From contig JBBSAM010000003.1 of assembly GCA_038252255.1 (NCBI GenBank), positions 1 through 64,000 on the forward strand: a stretch of DNA of 64,000 nucleotides, read 5' to 3'. A model generated the notes under the pieces. It saw nothing but the letters and a program-made list of their open reading frames with translations. It was not told where the DNA came from and did not search any database. This DNA comes from Chersky-806 sp038252255. GTDB taxonomy: Bacteria; Actinomycetota; Acidimicrobiia; IMCC26256; JAENVU01. The position numbers and the translations under genes are program-made. Positions 34,978-44,249 of the stretch are shown here, one piece after another (the stretch's first letter is position 1; the number at the start of each line of letters is the position of its first letter).

Positions 34978-37518
34978 CTAGTCGACGTCCGGGGGACGGA
35001 TGAAGCTGCTCCAGCGAGCTGCCGCGACGCTGGTCTGGTGATGAATGTCCGCGGATGAGAGGGAGCCACCCAAGGCACGCGCCTCGATGAAGGCGCAGGC
35101 AACGGAGCTTTCGTCGGCAAAGCCTGCGGCGCGTGATGCGAGATCCCTGAGATCTTCCGCGCCGGGTGTCGTCGAGATCGGCGAGTCGTCTGCGCCGCCA
35201 GTCGTCTCCGACCCGTCGTCTCCCGCAACCACGAGGTCCAGTTCCGTGCGACAGCCATCAACCAGCTTGCGCAGCGTTGCGTCCCAGGGAGTGAGAGACC
35301 AGGCTGCGAGTCGCTGCCATGCCACCCGATCAGCCCTGAACCATTCGAGGATCTCTTCGGTCTTCGCGCTACTCGGTCCGGTGACCGACTGCCAGACGAC
35401 ACCCAGGCCGTGTGGACCCGTTTCGATCTCGCGCTCGTTCCAGACTTTCGTTGCCACGGCGGCGAACTCAGTGACGACGGTCAGCTGTTGCCGCCAGATC
35501 CGTGCATCGCGAACGGAGTCCGTGTCGACGAACAACGGGCGGGCCCAGTCGGCGACATAGGGCACGACCCCACTGAGCCCGGTCCCGTCCTCCGTCGCGA
35601 GATCAAGCGTCGTGGTCAATTCATTGAGGTCGCTGCTCAGGAGCCGGCTCGTGGTGCTGAGCAGGGACTTGTCAAGGCTGCGCGTCACCGAGTGCTTGAT
35701 GGGTCTGCTGAACCCGGCGGCGGGTGGTGGCGTGATCGCCTCGATCATCCGGACCTGGCAGGCATAGGCGAGAGCGAGGTTCCACTCGACAACGTGGTCG
35801 GGGTCGCGCCAGATGGCGTTCCCGACCCGAGCGCGAAATCGGCGTATCGCTGAACCGATGCGCCACCGCGCGTAGGCGAGGGGCCAACTCGCGGTAGGTC
35901 CTTCCCCGTTGCGAAGCCGATCCCACTTGATGCCGTCCAATATGCCGAGCGCCGCGTGCCGTCGGTTGAAGCGCACCCGGCTCCAGGGCATCACGCGGTC
36001 GACCAGCTCCCGCCGCGACGCCAGCCGCCACCACATCCAGAGCACGTTCCAGTAGCGCTGGTTTGCGAGCGTGTGGCGCATGAGCAACAACGAGACGTCG
36101 CTCCAGCGGGCGGCCGCCTCTGCGGCCGTAACCTCACCCGCGGCGAACCTCCACCGACGACGCCACCATCGCGTCTTGCGGACGGCGGCTTCGCTCAGCC
36201 CGCGGAGCTCGGTTCGATCTTCGGGGGTCATCGCGTCCCACCCGGCGATCCAGTGCTCGACGTAGGAAAGTCGAACTGACGCGACAAAGAGCGCGTCGTC
36301 GTTTCGGGGCGCGCGGTGCACCCCACGCAGCGCCCACTTGACGGAGTCGATCGCAGAATCCGTCGAGACGAGCTCGGCACTGGAATCGCCCTTCAGGATC
36401 TTCTCGTCAACCGTTCCGAGCGCCCGCTCCCACAGTATTTGTGCGCCGAGGATCAGGACGAGCACGTTGGACGGCTCTTCGTTCACCGCCGCCCGGAGCT
36501 TGCCGAGCGCATCGTCGGGTTGGTTGCCGTCGTCATCGTGGTTGCCGGCGTCATAGCTCCGCAGGCCGGAACGTGACGTCCAGGCCAACCACCTTGGTGT
36601 CCTGGTCCGCACCGAGTCGCGATCTGCGAGGTCAAGGTAGAGCTGGTAGGCAGCCTCGGCCGCCGCGTCTTCGTACGAGTCTCCCTCGACGGTGAACACC
36701 GTGAACGGGGCTCCGGTTCGCGTGACCGATGCACGGATCGCTACGGAGCATCGCTTCGTGCCTTCATTTCGGAAGGCCTTGCCCGTCACCGAGAAACCCG
36801 TGACCGGGTTCAGGGCGTTCATGAGAGCCGTCACGATCTGCGCGAGCCAACCCTGGGTTCCGTCGGCCGACGCGAGCGCGCTGATCACCACGGCATGCAC
36901 TTCGCCCGGCGCGCCCGCGCTTGGCGGGACCCCGGCGCGGGCAAGCGTCTCGCGCATGATCTCCGCCAGTGCCGTCCGAGCCTGGTCATCGGTGGGCGGG
37001 GAGATGTCGCCCACTTCGACGGGCCCCGCGCGTCGCTCCGCGCGCCACAGGGCGAATTGCCGGAGCGCAAGGCAGAGCAGGAGCAGCTGTCCCGCCGCCA
37101 GTCCGAGCACGAGCTGCGAGCTCGGTGGATCTCCGAGGTTCACCGGCTCGTCCGTGAAGACCTCGACAAACCGGCTCAACGCATCCTCGGTCGCGGCGTA
37201 GAACCGATCGGAGACCGTCGCAGGTTGCAGGTCTCGCAATGCCGCGACCGCGCAAACGCGATCAGCTTGGGCGCGTCGTTGCGCGGCCTTGTCATCGGCG
37301 GCTGCCTCCTTGGCGTCGCGGAGCGCCTTGTACCGCTCGACGCCGGCGGCATGATCGATTCGCGCGATGCGTCCTGCCCTACGGCATGCCGCAGTGATCG
37401 TGATGTTGGAGCTCGCCGAGGTGGGCTGAGTCTCGTCCCAGATGAGATAGCCGAGTGTCGTCAACGGGAGCGCGGCGGCCACCACGATCGTCAACCACCG
37501 GATCGTGCGAGTGCGCAT
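34978..37518 (-). CDS. Unrecognised large membrane protein, edge of accessory region
   Basis: An 846-residue protein of no family I recognise. Membrane helices are predicted at about 8-28 (WLTIVVAAALPLTTLGYLIW) and 134-156 (QLVLGLAAGQLLLLCLALRQ). Between them lies an extracytoplasmic loop of about 100 residues with two Cys (45 and 89). The cytoplasmic part of about 690 residues is rich in Trp and Arg and looks mostly helical, compatible with TPR-like repeats. A mixed segment near residues 250-320 (TGFSVTGKAFRNEGTKRC, YEDAAAEAAYQLYLDLADRD) looks beta-alpha. Base composition appears less GC-rich than in neighbours. The ATG at 37518 is chosen; a TTG at 37584 is the alternative, and neither has a convincing ribosome site. 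Confidence 0.75.
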   Translation of the reverse strand: MRTRTIRWLTIVVAAALPLTTLGYLIWDETQPTSASSNITITAACRRAGRIARIDHAAGVERYKALRDAKEAAADDKAAQRRAQADRVCAVAALRDLQPATVSDRFYAATEDALSRFVEVFTDEPVNLGDPPSSQLVLGLAAGQLLLLCLALRQFALWRAERRAGPVEVGDISPPTDDQARTALAEIMRETLARAGVPPSAGAPGEVHAVVISALASADGTQGWLAQIVTALMNALNPVTGFSVTGKAFRNEGTKRCSVAIRASVTRTGAPFTVFTVEGDSYEDAAAEAAYQLYLDLADRDSVRTRTPRWLAWTSRSGLRSYDAGNHDDDGNQPDDALGKLRAAVNEEPSNVLVLILGAQILWERALGTVDEKILKGDSSAELVSTDSAIDSVKWALRGVHRAPRNDDALFVASVRLSYVEHWIAGWDAMTPEDRTELRGLSEAAVRKTRWWRRRWRFAAGEVTAAEAAARWSDVSLLLMRHTLANQRYWNVLWMWWRLASRRELVDRVMPWSRVRFNRRHAALGILDGIKWDRLRNGEGPTASWPLAYARWRIGSAIRRFRARVGNAIWRDPDHVVEWNLALAYACQVRMIEAITPPPAAGFSRPIKHSVTRSLDKSLLSTTSRLLSSDLNELTTTLDLATEDGTGLSGVVPYVADWARPLFVDTDSVRDARIWRQQLTVVTEFAAVATKVWNEREIETGPHGLGVVWQSVTGPSSAKTEEILEWFRADRVAWQRLAAWSLTPWDATLRKLVDGCRTELDLVVAGDDGSETTGGADDSPISTTPGAEDLRDLASRAAGFADESSVACAFIEARALGGSLSSADIHHQTSVAAARWSSFIRPPDVD

Positions 37519-37605
37519 CCTTGCCCTGCCGTTGCCTGCCTGCGTACCTGCTCGGACCCTAGGCCGAACCGAGAGTTGGCTCAACCGCGAAGTGGGCGGG
37601 CCGGC

Positions 37606-37869
37606 TTACGGGGACGTCGGGTCGGCGGAGCCGGTCCGCTGCTGCTCCTGCCGGAGCTGCGCGTTCTGCTGACCGACGACCGACTTCGCCTGGTTGATCG
37701 GGTCGGTGATCCCGTTGCCCACGTCCACCTGACCCGAGGGCGAGACCGCGGTCGTGTTGGACGTGCCCGCGCCGGTGCCGGTTCCGCTCCCGCCGCTCGA
37801 TCCGCCGCTGCTGCACGCGGCCAGTCCGAGGACCGCGGTGAAGCCGATGACGATGAGCGCACGTCGCAT
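37606..37869 (-). CDS. Small Ser/Gly-rich lipoprotein
   Basis: An 87-residue protein with a short basic start (MRRALIVIGFTAVLGLAAC), a lipobox ending at Cys19, a Gly/Ser/Thr-rich linker, and a Gln-rich end (KSVVGQQNAQLRQEQQRT). It would be a lipid-anchored surface protein; no family is recognised. No good ribosome site precedes the ATG at 37869. It lies divergently beside the broken TolB-like gene. Confidence 0.6.
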   Translation of the reverse strand: MRRALIVIGFTAVLGLAACSSGGSSGGSGTGTGAGTSNTTAVSPSGQVDVGNGITDPINQAKSVVGQQNAQLRQEQQRTGSADPTSP

Positions 37870-38067
37870 GAGATGGAGGTCGGCGCGCGGTGGCCGATTC
37901 CTTGAACGCGGGCAGTGATCACACCTACCCGGGACCGTGGCCGGCGGTGGCGACCCACCGAAGGCAGGGATACCGTCCCGGTCGTTACCCCGTCCGGGCG
38001 GAGCAACGGGACGGGAGTCGGGCAGGGCAGGCCGCGCGGGCGGGGCCTCCTTTGGAATCGGAGGGCG

Positions 38068-39033
38068 ATGATGACGATCGGGACGAGGACACGTCGGGGA
38101 TCGGTGCGCCAGGCTCTTGGTGTGACCGCGGCAGCCGCGTTCACGCTCGTGGTAGTAGCGGTCGCGCCGACGACGGCCGGCGCGACGTGGCCCGGGAGCA
38201 ACGGCCGCATCGCGTTCGACCGCAGCACCGACACCACTTCCCAGATCTGGAGCATGAACGGCGTGACAAACGGTCACGGCGTTCAGCTCACGCACCTGGG
38301 AAGCAACGACTCACCGAGCTACTCGCCGAACGGTGGGGTGATCGCGTTCGACAGCGACCGTACGGGCGTGCCTCAGATCTGGCTCATGGGGGCCGGCGGC
38401 GGGGATCAGCGCAACATCAGCCCGGACGGCAACTGCTCGGTGTACCCGTCGTTCTCGCAGAACGGGCGGAGCATCGTGTTCGTCCACTACCCGGACACCA
38501 CCTGTACCGGGAACCCCGACCTCTGAACGGTGCGACGCGACGGCACCGATCCCGCGCAGCTGACGAACACCCCGTCGGAGCGCGAGCTCCTGCCGTCGTA
38601 CTCCCCCGACGGCCAGAAGATCGTGTTTGCGAGCCACACCAGCGCGGCCGGGAGCTTCGCGGTGTGGACAATCAACGCGAACGGCACCGGCCGCACCCGC
38701 ATCACGCCGCGCTGGCGGGACGCGTCGTTCCCGGATTGGTCCCCCGACGGCACCGCCATCGTCTTCGCGACCAACGCCGACAAGCCCGACTCGAACATCT
38801 ACATCTGGGACGACAGCCTGCGCATCACCCGCGTGCTGCCCAACCCCGTCGGCTACGACAACACCGCGCCGAAGTGGTCACCCGACGGCAAGCAGATCCT
38901 CTTCACCAGTAACCGCAGAGGCGACCAGCTGGATCTGTACAGCGTCCGGCTGTCGAACCACGCGGTTCGTAGGCGCGGCACTGCGACGCGCGACACCCAG
39001 GAGTTCCTGAGCAGCTGGCAGGCGCGTCCGTAG
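38068..39033 (+). pseudogene. TolB-like WD40 beta-propeller gene interrupted by one TGA
   Basis: One open frame from the ATG at 38068 (GGAGGG upstream) to 39033 except for a TGA at 38524-38526. Both halves are in the same frame and match one protein. There is a signal peptide (QALGVTAAAAFTLVVVAVAP) and then repeats of the TolB/PD40 kind: SNGRIAFDR, GGVIAFDSDRTGVPQIW, GRSIVFVHYPD, GQKIVFASH, GTAIVFATN and GKQILFTSNR. The stop falls in NPDL-stop-TVRRDGTDP, where relatives have a Trp (as in DLWTMRADGT), so a single TGG to TGA change is the simplest explanation. If not a sequencing error this is a recent pseudogene, since the downstream half shows no other damage. Many genes in the window end in TGA, which argues against recoding. 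Confidence 0.8.
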
Positions 39034-39063
39034 GCGGTGTAGGTGGATGCCCGTCAGAAGCGA

Positions 39064-40002
39064 TCAGCTCTCGCTCACCGTGGTGTCGAGGTATCGAAGT
39101 TTGAACGCCGCGGCCCAACGCTTGAGCGAGTCGATTCCCTGGGCGGTAGAGACCAGGTCTTCGTAGCTGCAGTGCCGCAGCAGATCCGTGTCGAGAAGTT
39201 GTCTCCGCACGCCGTCGATCGCCTGATCGGCGCCTGGATCGTCTTCGAGCCGCAGGACGATGACATGGGCGTGGTTCCAGAGTTTGGTGTTCTGGAGGAG
39301 CCGGGCGGCGAGCATCGTGTTGCGCCAGAGCTGGTTCGTGCTTGATCGCTTCAGTTCATTGGCGGATCCACGCTGGAACCAGCCGGAGTTGTCGGTAGCG
39401 TCACGGTAGGCGTCGGTCACTTCGTACTCACGCTGCGAGAAGGGCTCGGTGTACTTCGTCTCGACCGCTAGAAAGCCGCGCTCGCCGATCGCGGTCACGT
39501 AAGAGACGAATGCGTCGAACGCGGTGCGGTCACCGAGGCCGAGTTCGGTTGTCCTTGCGGGCCCCGGGCTCCATTCGCATTCGACGGTTTCGACGAGCGC
39601 TATGTCCAGATCCAGGGCGTCGCGAAGGAGATCGGCGAGCTCGAGTCGGGGACGCAGTGCCCCGAAGATGTTGAAGCTCAAGGGCATCGACGAGAGCATG
39701 TTTCGCGTCAGTCGGACCTGGTCGATGCTGCCACCTTGGGCTTGTACCACCGGAACGCGCCGCCGGGCGTAGCTCGCCGCGACTGGATCCAGAAAGTTGA
39801 GGTCCGGTCGCTCCTGAACGGCTTGCTCGGAGAGCAGACTGCCGACCGGACGGGATCCACCCTTGCGGACCACGAAGCCGTGTTCCGCGTGAAGTTCGTG
39901 TTCGCGGTACCAGCTCTGCAGCCTTCGGTACTTGGCTGTACGCGCTGGTTCACCCCGCACACTGAGCCGCAAGTCGTTCCAGGCTCTCTGGAGCTCACTC
40001 AT
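39064..40002 (-). CDS. PGN_0703-family putative restriction endonuclease
   Basis: A 312-residue protein resembling the PGN_0703 family of putative restriction nucleases. A PD-(D/E)xK site is visible: Asp163 (TAFDAFVSYV) and Glu181-x-Lys183 (FLAVETKYTEPF), preceded by SFNIFGAL (109-116). The C terminus contains HAHVIVLRLEDDPGADQAI. It probably cuts DNA, with metal dependence. It is the last of six consecutive minus-strand defence genes and starts 94 bases after the mcrC stop, so it may be co-transcribed and may act as an additional effector of the McrBC system. Its specificity is unknown. Confidence 0.75.
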   Translation of the reverse strand: MSELQRAWNDLRLSVRGEPARTAKYRRLQSWYREHELHAEHGFVVRKGGSRPVGSLLSEQAVQERPDLNFLDPVAASYARRRVPVVQAQGGSIDQVRLTRNMLSSMPLSFNIFGALRPRLELADLLRDALDLDIALVETVECEWSPGPARTTELGLGDRTAFDAFVSYVTAIGERGFLAVETKYTEPFSQREYEVTDAYRDATDNSGWFQRGSANELKRSSTNQLWRNTMLAARLLQNTKLWNHAHVIVLRLEDDPGADQAIDGVRRQLLDTDLLRHCSYEDLVSTAQGIDSLKRWAAAFKLRYLDTTVSES

Positions 40003-40096
40003 CGGCGCGGCCTTCCACCCCCATCGACAAGGAGGTCTCCTGGGCAGGTTGTCCCAAACAGTCGGGCGCGTTCACGGCTTGCAACATCCGTGGCGG

Positions 40097-41440
40097 CTAC
40101 GCAGACGTAGACGTAGACGCGACCCCGGAGAGGGTCGTCATAGTCTCGATCATCGTGCGCACGTCGTCGAGGAGTGACTGCTTGTAGGGTCCCGCGAGCT
40201 CGTCTAGCGCCCGAGGAACGTCGATGCCCGCACCGATGATCCGCGCGGCGGTCGGTCCCAGCAGTGGCTTGATCGAGAGATGGGGCCCGTCGATGGACGC
40301 GGCCGCCGGATAAAGAATCCCTGCTCGTCGCTGGTCGTCGCCGTGACCGAGGGCGTAGGCGTAGAGGAAGGTCTGGTAGATGTCGGCCGTCGAGATCTTG
40401 CGAAGGTCGTAGGTCTTGTACTTGATGTCGAATGGGACGGATCGGCCGGTCGATCCGTCGGTGATGACGAGGTCCGGGGTGAGCGTGCTGTAGGAACGAC
40501 CGGTGTCGTCGTTGCGTACTACGGCGCGGAGTTGATGCTGTGCCGAGACGTCCAGGGAGGTGCCCTGGAGCGCTTCGTGGACGAGGCGAGTCACGAAGCG
40601 TTCGAAGACCGCGTTCATGTTGATCAGGAATGCCGAGACACTGCCGGCCGAGACGTCGAAGAGATCGTCAAAGGCGAGCCCGCGCAGGACCAGCTTGGCG
40701 AGCTCGTGCGCTGGTCGGTACCGCTCGTTGCGTCGGTCGTAACGAATGATGCGCTCATACCAGGACGCGTCAGTGCTCGTCGGGTGGCACAGCTCGTCGA
40801 GCACGCCTGCAAGGCGGGCGACGGCGAAGCGAATGTCGGTTTCGCTGATCCGGCGGCGAGCGCGGCTGAGCGCGGCTGCGACGAGTTGGTTGATTGGTGT
40901 GTCACCGTCGTATTCATCGAAGTGGCACTCGAGCCGGTCGAGTTGACCGAATCGGCGCAGGAACTGGTCGCGGTAGCGGAGGCGACCGCGGAGTACTTCG
41001 AGAGAATCGTCAGTCGTCCGGTAGTCGCGGAGGAGCCCGTCGCGGATCAGCGCCTCGGTCTCTTGCGCGAGGAGGAGGCAGATGAGGTCGAAGAGGTCCT
41101 TGCCGTCGGCGGGGAGGGGGCGGTCGGTGGGGAGACGGCGCAGCATGCTGACGCCGCTGGCGTACTCGAGCATGCGCAGGACTCGCAGCGATCCGCCGGC
41201 CAGCTTGGGGACAACACGGACGTCGACGTGGCTGAACCGGACGACACCCACCCACGACGACGCGCTGACGTCGAGGGTGCCGTCGGCCATCCATCTGGCG
41301 TCGAGTCGAACCCCGTCCTGGCCACTCATGAACCGATCGGCGAGCTGCTCGTCGGCTTCGGTGGGCGGCGGCGCCGCGACGCGTCGCTGCTGGTATTCCC
41401 CCAGCTCGATCACGACACGCGCGGTGACTGGGCCCGTCAT
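40097..41440 (-). CDS. mcrC: McrC-type nuclease subunit
   Basis: A 447-residue McrC-family protein. The middle segment EVLRGRLRYRDQFLRR and the segment LINMNAVFERFVTRLV (about 272-287) are typical of McrC. The C-terminal PD-(D/E)xK site is visible as Pro322-Asp323 (LTPDLVIT) and Asp338-x-Lys340 (VPFDIKYKTY). McrC is the nuclease that is recruited and activated by the McrB GTPase to cut modified DNA. The start ATG at 41440 overlaps the mcrB TGA by four bases (ATGA), so the two subunits are translationally coupled. The last residues (ASTSTSA) are encoded by a short six-base repeat. Confidence 0.92.
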   Translation of the reverse strand: MTGPVTARVVIELGEYQQRRVAAPPPTEADEQLADRFMSGQDGVRLDARWMADGTLDVSASSWVGVVRFSHVDVRVVPKLAGGSLRVLRMLEYASGVSMLRRLPTDRPLPADGKDLFDLICLLLAQETEALIRDGLLRDYRTTDDSLEVLRGRLRYRDQFLRRFGQLDRLECHFDEYDGDTPINQLVAAALSRARRRISETDIRFAVARLAGVLDELCHPTSTDASWYERIIRYDRRNERYRPAHELAKLVLRGLAFDDLFDVSAGSVSAFLINMNAVFERFVTRLVHEALQGTSLDVSAQHQLRAVVRNDDTGRSYSTLTPDLVITDGSTGRSVPFDIKYKTYDLRKISTADIYQTFLYAYALGHGDDQRRAGILYPAAASIDGPHLSIKPLLGPTAARIIGAGIDVPRALDELAGPYKQSLLDDVRTMIETMTTLSGVASTSTSA

Positions 41441-43962
41441 ATCGAGGCGTTGGCGCCGAAGTGATCTGCGAGCGCGGCGCAGAGCGCCTCCGGATCGTCG
41501 ATCACGGCCGCGGGACGCTGCGTTGTGGCATCAATGACGTCGGAGCCGAGCAGGCCCGCGAGTTCGGCATAGTCCTCGTAGAGATATTCCTGCAAAAGCG
41601 GGAGGAGCTCGTGGCGGAACACGGCTGCGAACGCTTCGGGCGTTTCGAGGGGCAGACCGTCGTCGAAGAACAGCGCGTGCCCGACTTGCTTCTCGCGGCC
41701 GACGCGGGCGCGCACTCGGTCGTTCAGGTTCTCCAAAAAGACGTCAAGGGCAAGAGATCCCGCGGTCGCGCCGACCAGCGTCTGACTGTCGGGCAGGAGC
41801 TCCACGAACGTGAACCGTCGTCGTAGCGCGGTGTCGAGGAGATGGATGCTGCGGTCTGCGGTGTTCATCGTGGCGATGATCGAAACGTTGGCGGGGACGG
41901 AGAACTCGTCCCCGCTCTGCGGAAGGCGCACCGTGAGACCACGCTTGTCCTTCTCGATCAGCGTGATGAGCTCACCGAAGATCTTCGGGATGTTGCCCCG
42001 ATTGATCTCGTCGATCAGCACGACGTAGCGCCGATCGGGGTCGGCCGCCGCCGCGGCGCAGACCTCTTTGAATACACCGTCAGTCAGCACGAGGTCGAGA
42101 CCACCGGCTGCCGACGCACGCGGTCGGAAACCCTCGACGAAATCCTCGTAGGTGTACGAGGGGTGAAACGTGATGCGTGTGAGTCGCTGGATGCTCGGCT
42201 CGGCGAGGACACCAATACTGGGATCGCGGTTGAGAAGAAGCCCCAGCAGCCGGTCGGCCTCGATCGTCGTGAGCCCGAACAGGGTCCCCTGACAACGATT
42301 CCGGACCGGCTCGCTATCCGCGAGGACGGCGTCCGATTGCAGCTCGCTCCAGGTGGGCCCTTCGCTGACCTCAGCGACGGACTCGAGGGTCAAGGCCGAC
42401 TCTGCGGGGGCGTCAGGGTCATACTCGGTCGTGACCCGAGCAAGCGCGACGACACGCTGCGTCGGAGAGGACTCGTACCCAACGACGAGATCGCCGGCTC
42501 GCACCTGCGGGTAGTTCCGCTTGAGTCGACCGTAGGAATAGTCGACTGAGCCATCGACGGCGAGCTGCGACCACGACCAGTGCGATGGGTTCGCCACCAT
42601 GAACCAAACCTGGCGACTTTGGTCTCGTCCCATACTGAAGCGCCGTTCACCATCGGCGAAGCGCGTCTCGTCACCGAGCAGCGCCGCTGCGTCAGACGAG
42701 GCGCTTCCACCGCTCAACAGCCACACTGCAGCTCGGCGTGCCGCGTACGTCTTGCCCGTGCCCGGCGGCCCGTAGAGGATGACCTGGCCTCGCCGACCAA
42801 GCGCGTTCTCGATCTCACAGTAGAGGGGATCAACCTCGACCGCTGGTGGCGGAGCCTGCGACCCGGTGATGGCCTTGAACAACGGGCCCGAGACCTTCGA
42901 CACGGTGGTAGTTCCCCAGGCCTTCACGGGATCGATCGACCTCGCAGCCGTGGTGTCCCAATCCACACCGAGCGTGTGGCGATACTCAGGCCGGTCCTGC
43001 CGCCACACGTACCCGGCATCGTTGATAGTCCCGATCGCGAGCACTTCGGAGATCCCGCGGTTGGCGATCACCCGATCACCTGGCTCCAGCTCCATCAAGG
43101 TCCACAACTCATTGGCCTTGCGACTGACCTGTCCTTCGTTTCCGTTGTACGGGTAGTGCTCACGAAACGCGTCGCGAAACGCCTCCTTGCTCGCGAACTG
43201 CGTGAGGTCTCCGACCTCGTCCCACCCCATGCAGATGAAGCTCTCGTCTAAGCACTCAGGCCAGTGAGCCGCGCTCTCACCCGGTGCGATCTTGACCACG
43301 CGCTGGGCAATACGAGGATCTGCCCAGTGATAGAGGAACTGCCCAAGCTTCTGGGTCGTGAGACCACTCAGCGCCGCTTCAGCCCGAAGTAGCGAAAGGA
43401 GGTGACGATTCGCGTCCACCGTCGACCACTGCAGCGCCGGGTCCCCCAACGCTTGGAGAAAGTGCTCCAGATGGGTTTTCGACATTACGGGCAGGAACGC
43501 GTCCGGGAAATACATGTACAGCGCCTTGGTACGCAGAGCCGCTGCACCCTTGAGCGCATCAATGCCGTCCAACTCATCGAAACGTCCCGCCTCCGCCCGA
43601 GCGAAGAGCTCGACGAAGCCGGCTCGCACCGCAAGCCACGCCTCCTCGACCGACGCATACTTCTTCGGGAACCGCCACGTTCCATCCGCAGCACGAAATA
43701 TCAGATGCTTGCTCGCCTGGCCACCACTCATGCTGCCAACGACCCGAGTCTTGAACTCGAGCCACCAACACACCGTGCCGCCCTCAACCGTTTGACCGAG
43801 CGCGTACGACTCGACCGGCATCACGTCCCACGCTTCGCGTGGGAACAGCGCAACGAACTCTTGGCGGAGCGCCTCAGCTTCGGCGGCTCGGGACTCGACG
43901 GTGCCCTTGTCCCAGGTAGCAATCGCGCTCGCGAGCGACTTTCTGGATGGCGTATCGGTCAC
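41437..43962 (-). CDS. mcrB: McrB-type AAA+ NTPase with EVE/PUA-like insertions
   Basis: About 841 residues from the GTG at 43962. The AAA+ module has Walker A GPPGTGKT (398-405), the McrB segment FHPSYTYEDFVEGFRP (599-614), Walker B VVLIDEINRG (647-656), and MNTADRSI (699-706), where other AAA+ proteins have sensor 1. Walker A and the FHPSYTYEDF segment are about 195 residues apart, longer than the usual few tens. That insertion (about 450-570) reads WFMVANPSHWSW, YGRLKRNYP, GDLVVGY, the pattern of EVE/PUA-type base-reading domains. A second PUA-like region (about 230-345: CMGWDEVGDL, GDRVIANRGISEVLAIGTI, YRHTLGVDW) precedes Walker A. The N-terminal 215 residues are helical and unrecognised. 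McrB would recognise modified DNA and drive the McrC nuclease. Confidence 0.9.
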   Translation of the reverse strand: MTDTPSRKSLASAIATWDKGTVESRAAEAEALRQEFVALFPREAWDVMPVESYALGQTVEGGTVCWWLEFKTRVVGSMSGGQASKHLIFRAADGTWRFPKKYASVEEAWLAVRAGFVELFARAEAGRFDELDGIDALKGAAALRTKALYMYFPDAFLPVMSKTHLEHFLQALGDPALQWSTVDANRHLLSLLRAEAALSGLTTQKLGQFLYHWADPRIAQRVVKIAPGESAAHWPECLDESFICMGWDEVGDLTQFASKEAFRDAFREHYPYNGNEGQVSRKANELWTLMELEPGDRVIANRGISEVLAIGTINDAGYVWRQDRPEYRHTLGVDWDTTAARSIDPVKAWGTTTVSKVSGPLFKAITGSQAPPPAVEVDPLYCEIENALGRRGQVILYGPPGTGKTYAARRAAVWLLSGGSASSDAAALLGDETRFADGERRFSMGRDQSRQVWFMVANPSHWSWSQLAVDGSVDYSYGRLKRNYPQVRAGDLVVGYESSPTQRVVALARVTTEYDPDAPAESALTLESVAEVSEGPTWSELQSDAVLADSEPVRNRCQGTLFGLTTIEADRLLGLLLNRDPSIGVLAEPSIQRLTRITFHPSYTYEDFVEGFRPRASAAGGLDLVLTDGVFKEVCAAAAADPDRRYVVLIDEINRGNIPKIFGELITLIEKDKRGLTVRLPQSGDEFSVPANVSIIATMNTADRSIHLLDTALRRRFTFVELLPDSQTLVGATAGSLALDVFLENLNDRVRARVGREKQVGHALFFDDGLPLETPEAFAAVFRHELLPLLQEYLYEDYAELAGLLGSDVIDATTQRPAAVIDDPEALCAALADHFGANASI

Positions 43963-44123
43963 CGGTGTGTTCCAACTCGATCGCGCGCCACGGCCGGAAC
44001 AACGCACGCGTCGAGCATTCCCGCCACACCGACCCTCGAGCTCAAGAGCCCGAAGATACCGGGTAGGTAGCCCTCCGAGCCCGAGCGGATGGTCAACCAA
44101 CTACCCCCACGTCCGTTCGTGAA

Positions 44124-44160
44124 GGCACCCTCGTTCCTCGGAACCTCATCTTTGGGTGCC
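44124..44160 (-). terminator. Hairpin between hsdR and mcrB
   Basis: GGCACCC (44124-44130) pairs with GGGTGCC (44154-44160). Inside it GTTCC pairs with GGAAC (44133-44144), giving two stacked stems. On the minus strand it lies 90 bases past the hsdR stop and about 160 bases before the mcrB GTG. It may end the type I transcript or attenuate read-through into mcrBC. Confidence 0.4.
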
Positions 44161-44249
44161 GCGATGCCCCGGTGGATCCTCAATTTGGCCTCGGGTCCAA
44201 GCCAAGTGTCCCACTGTCGCGTGAGCTCGCCCGGCGCTCGCGCTCGACG

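Noticed and set aside
38524..38526. Selenocysteine or other recoding of the TGA
   Set aside because: The aligned residue in relatives is Trp, TolB-like proteins are not selenoproteins, and many genes here end in TGA.
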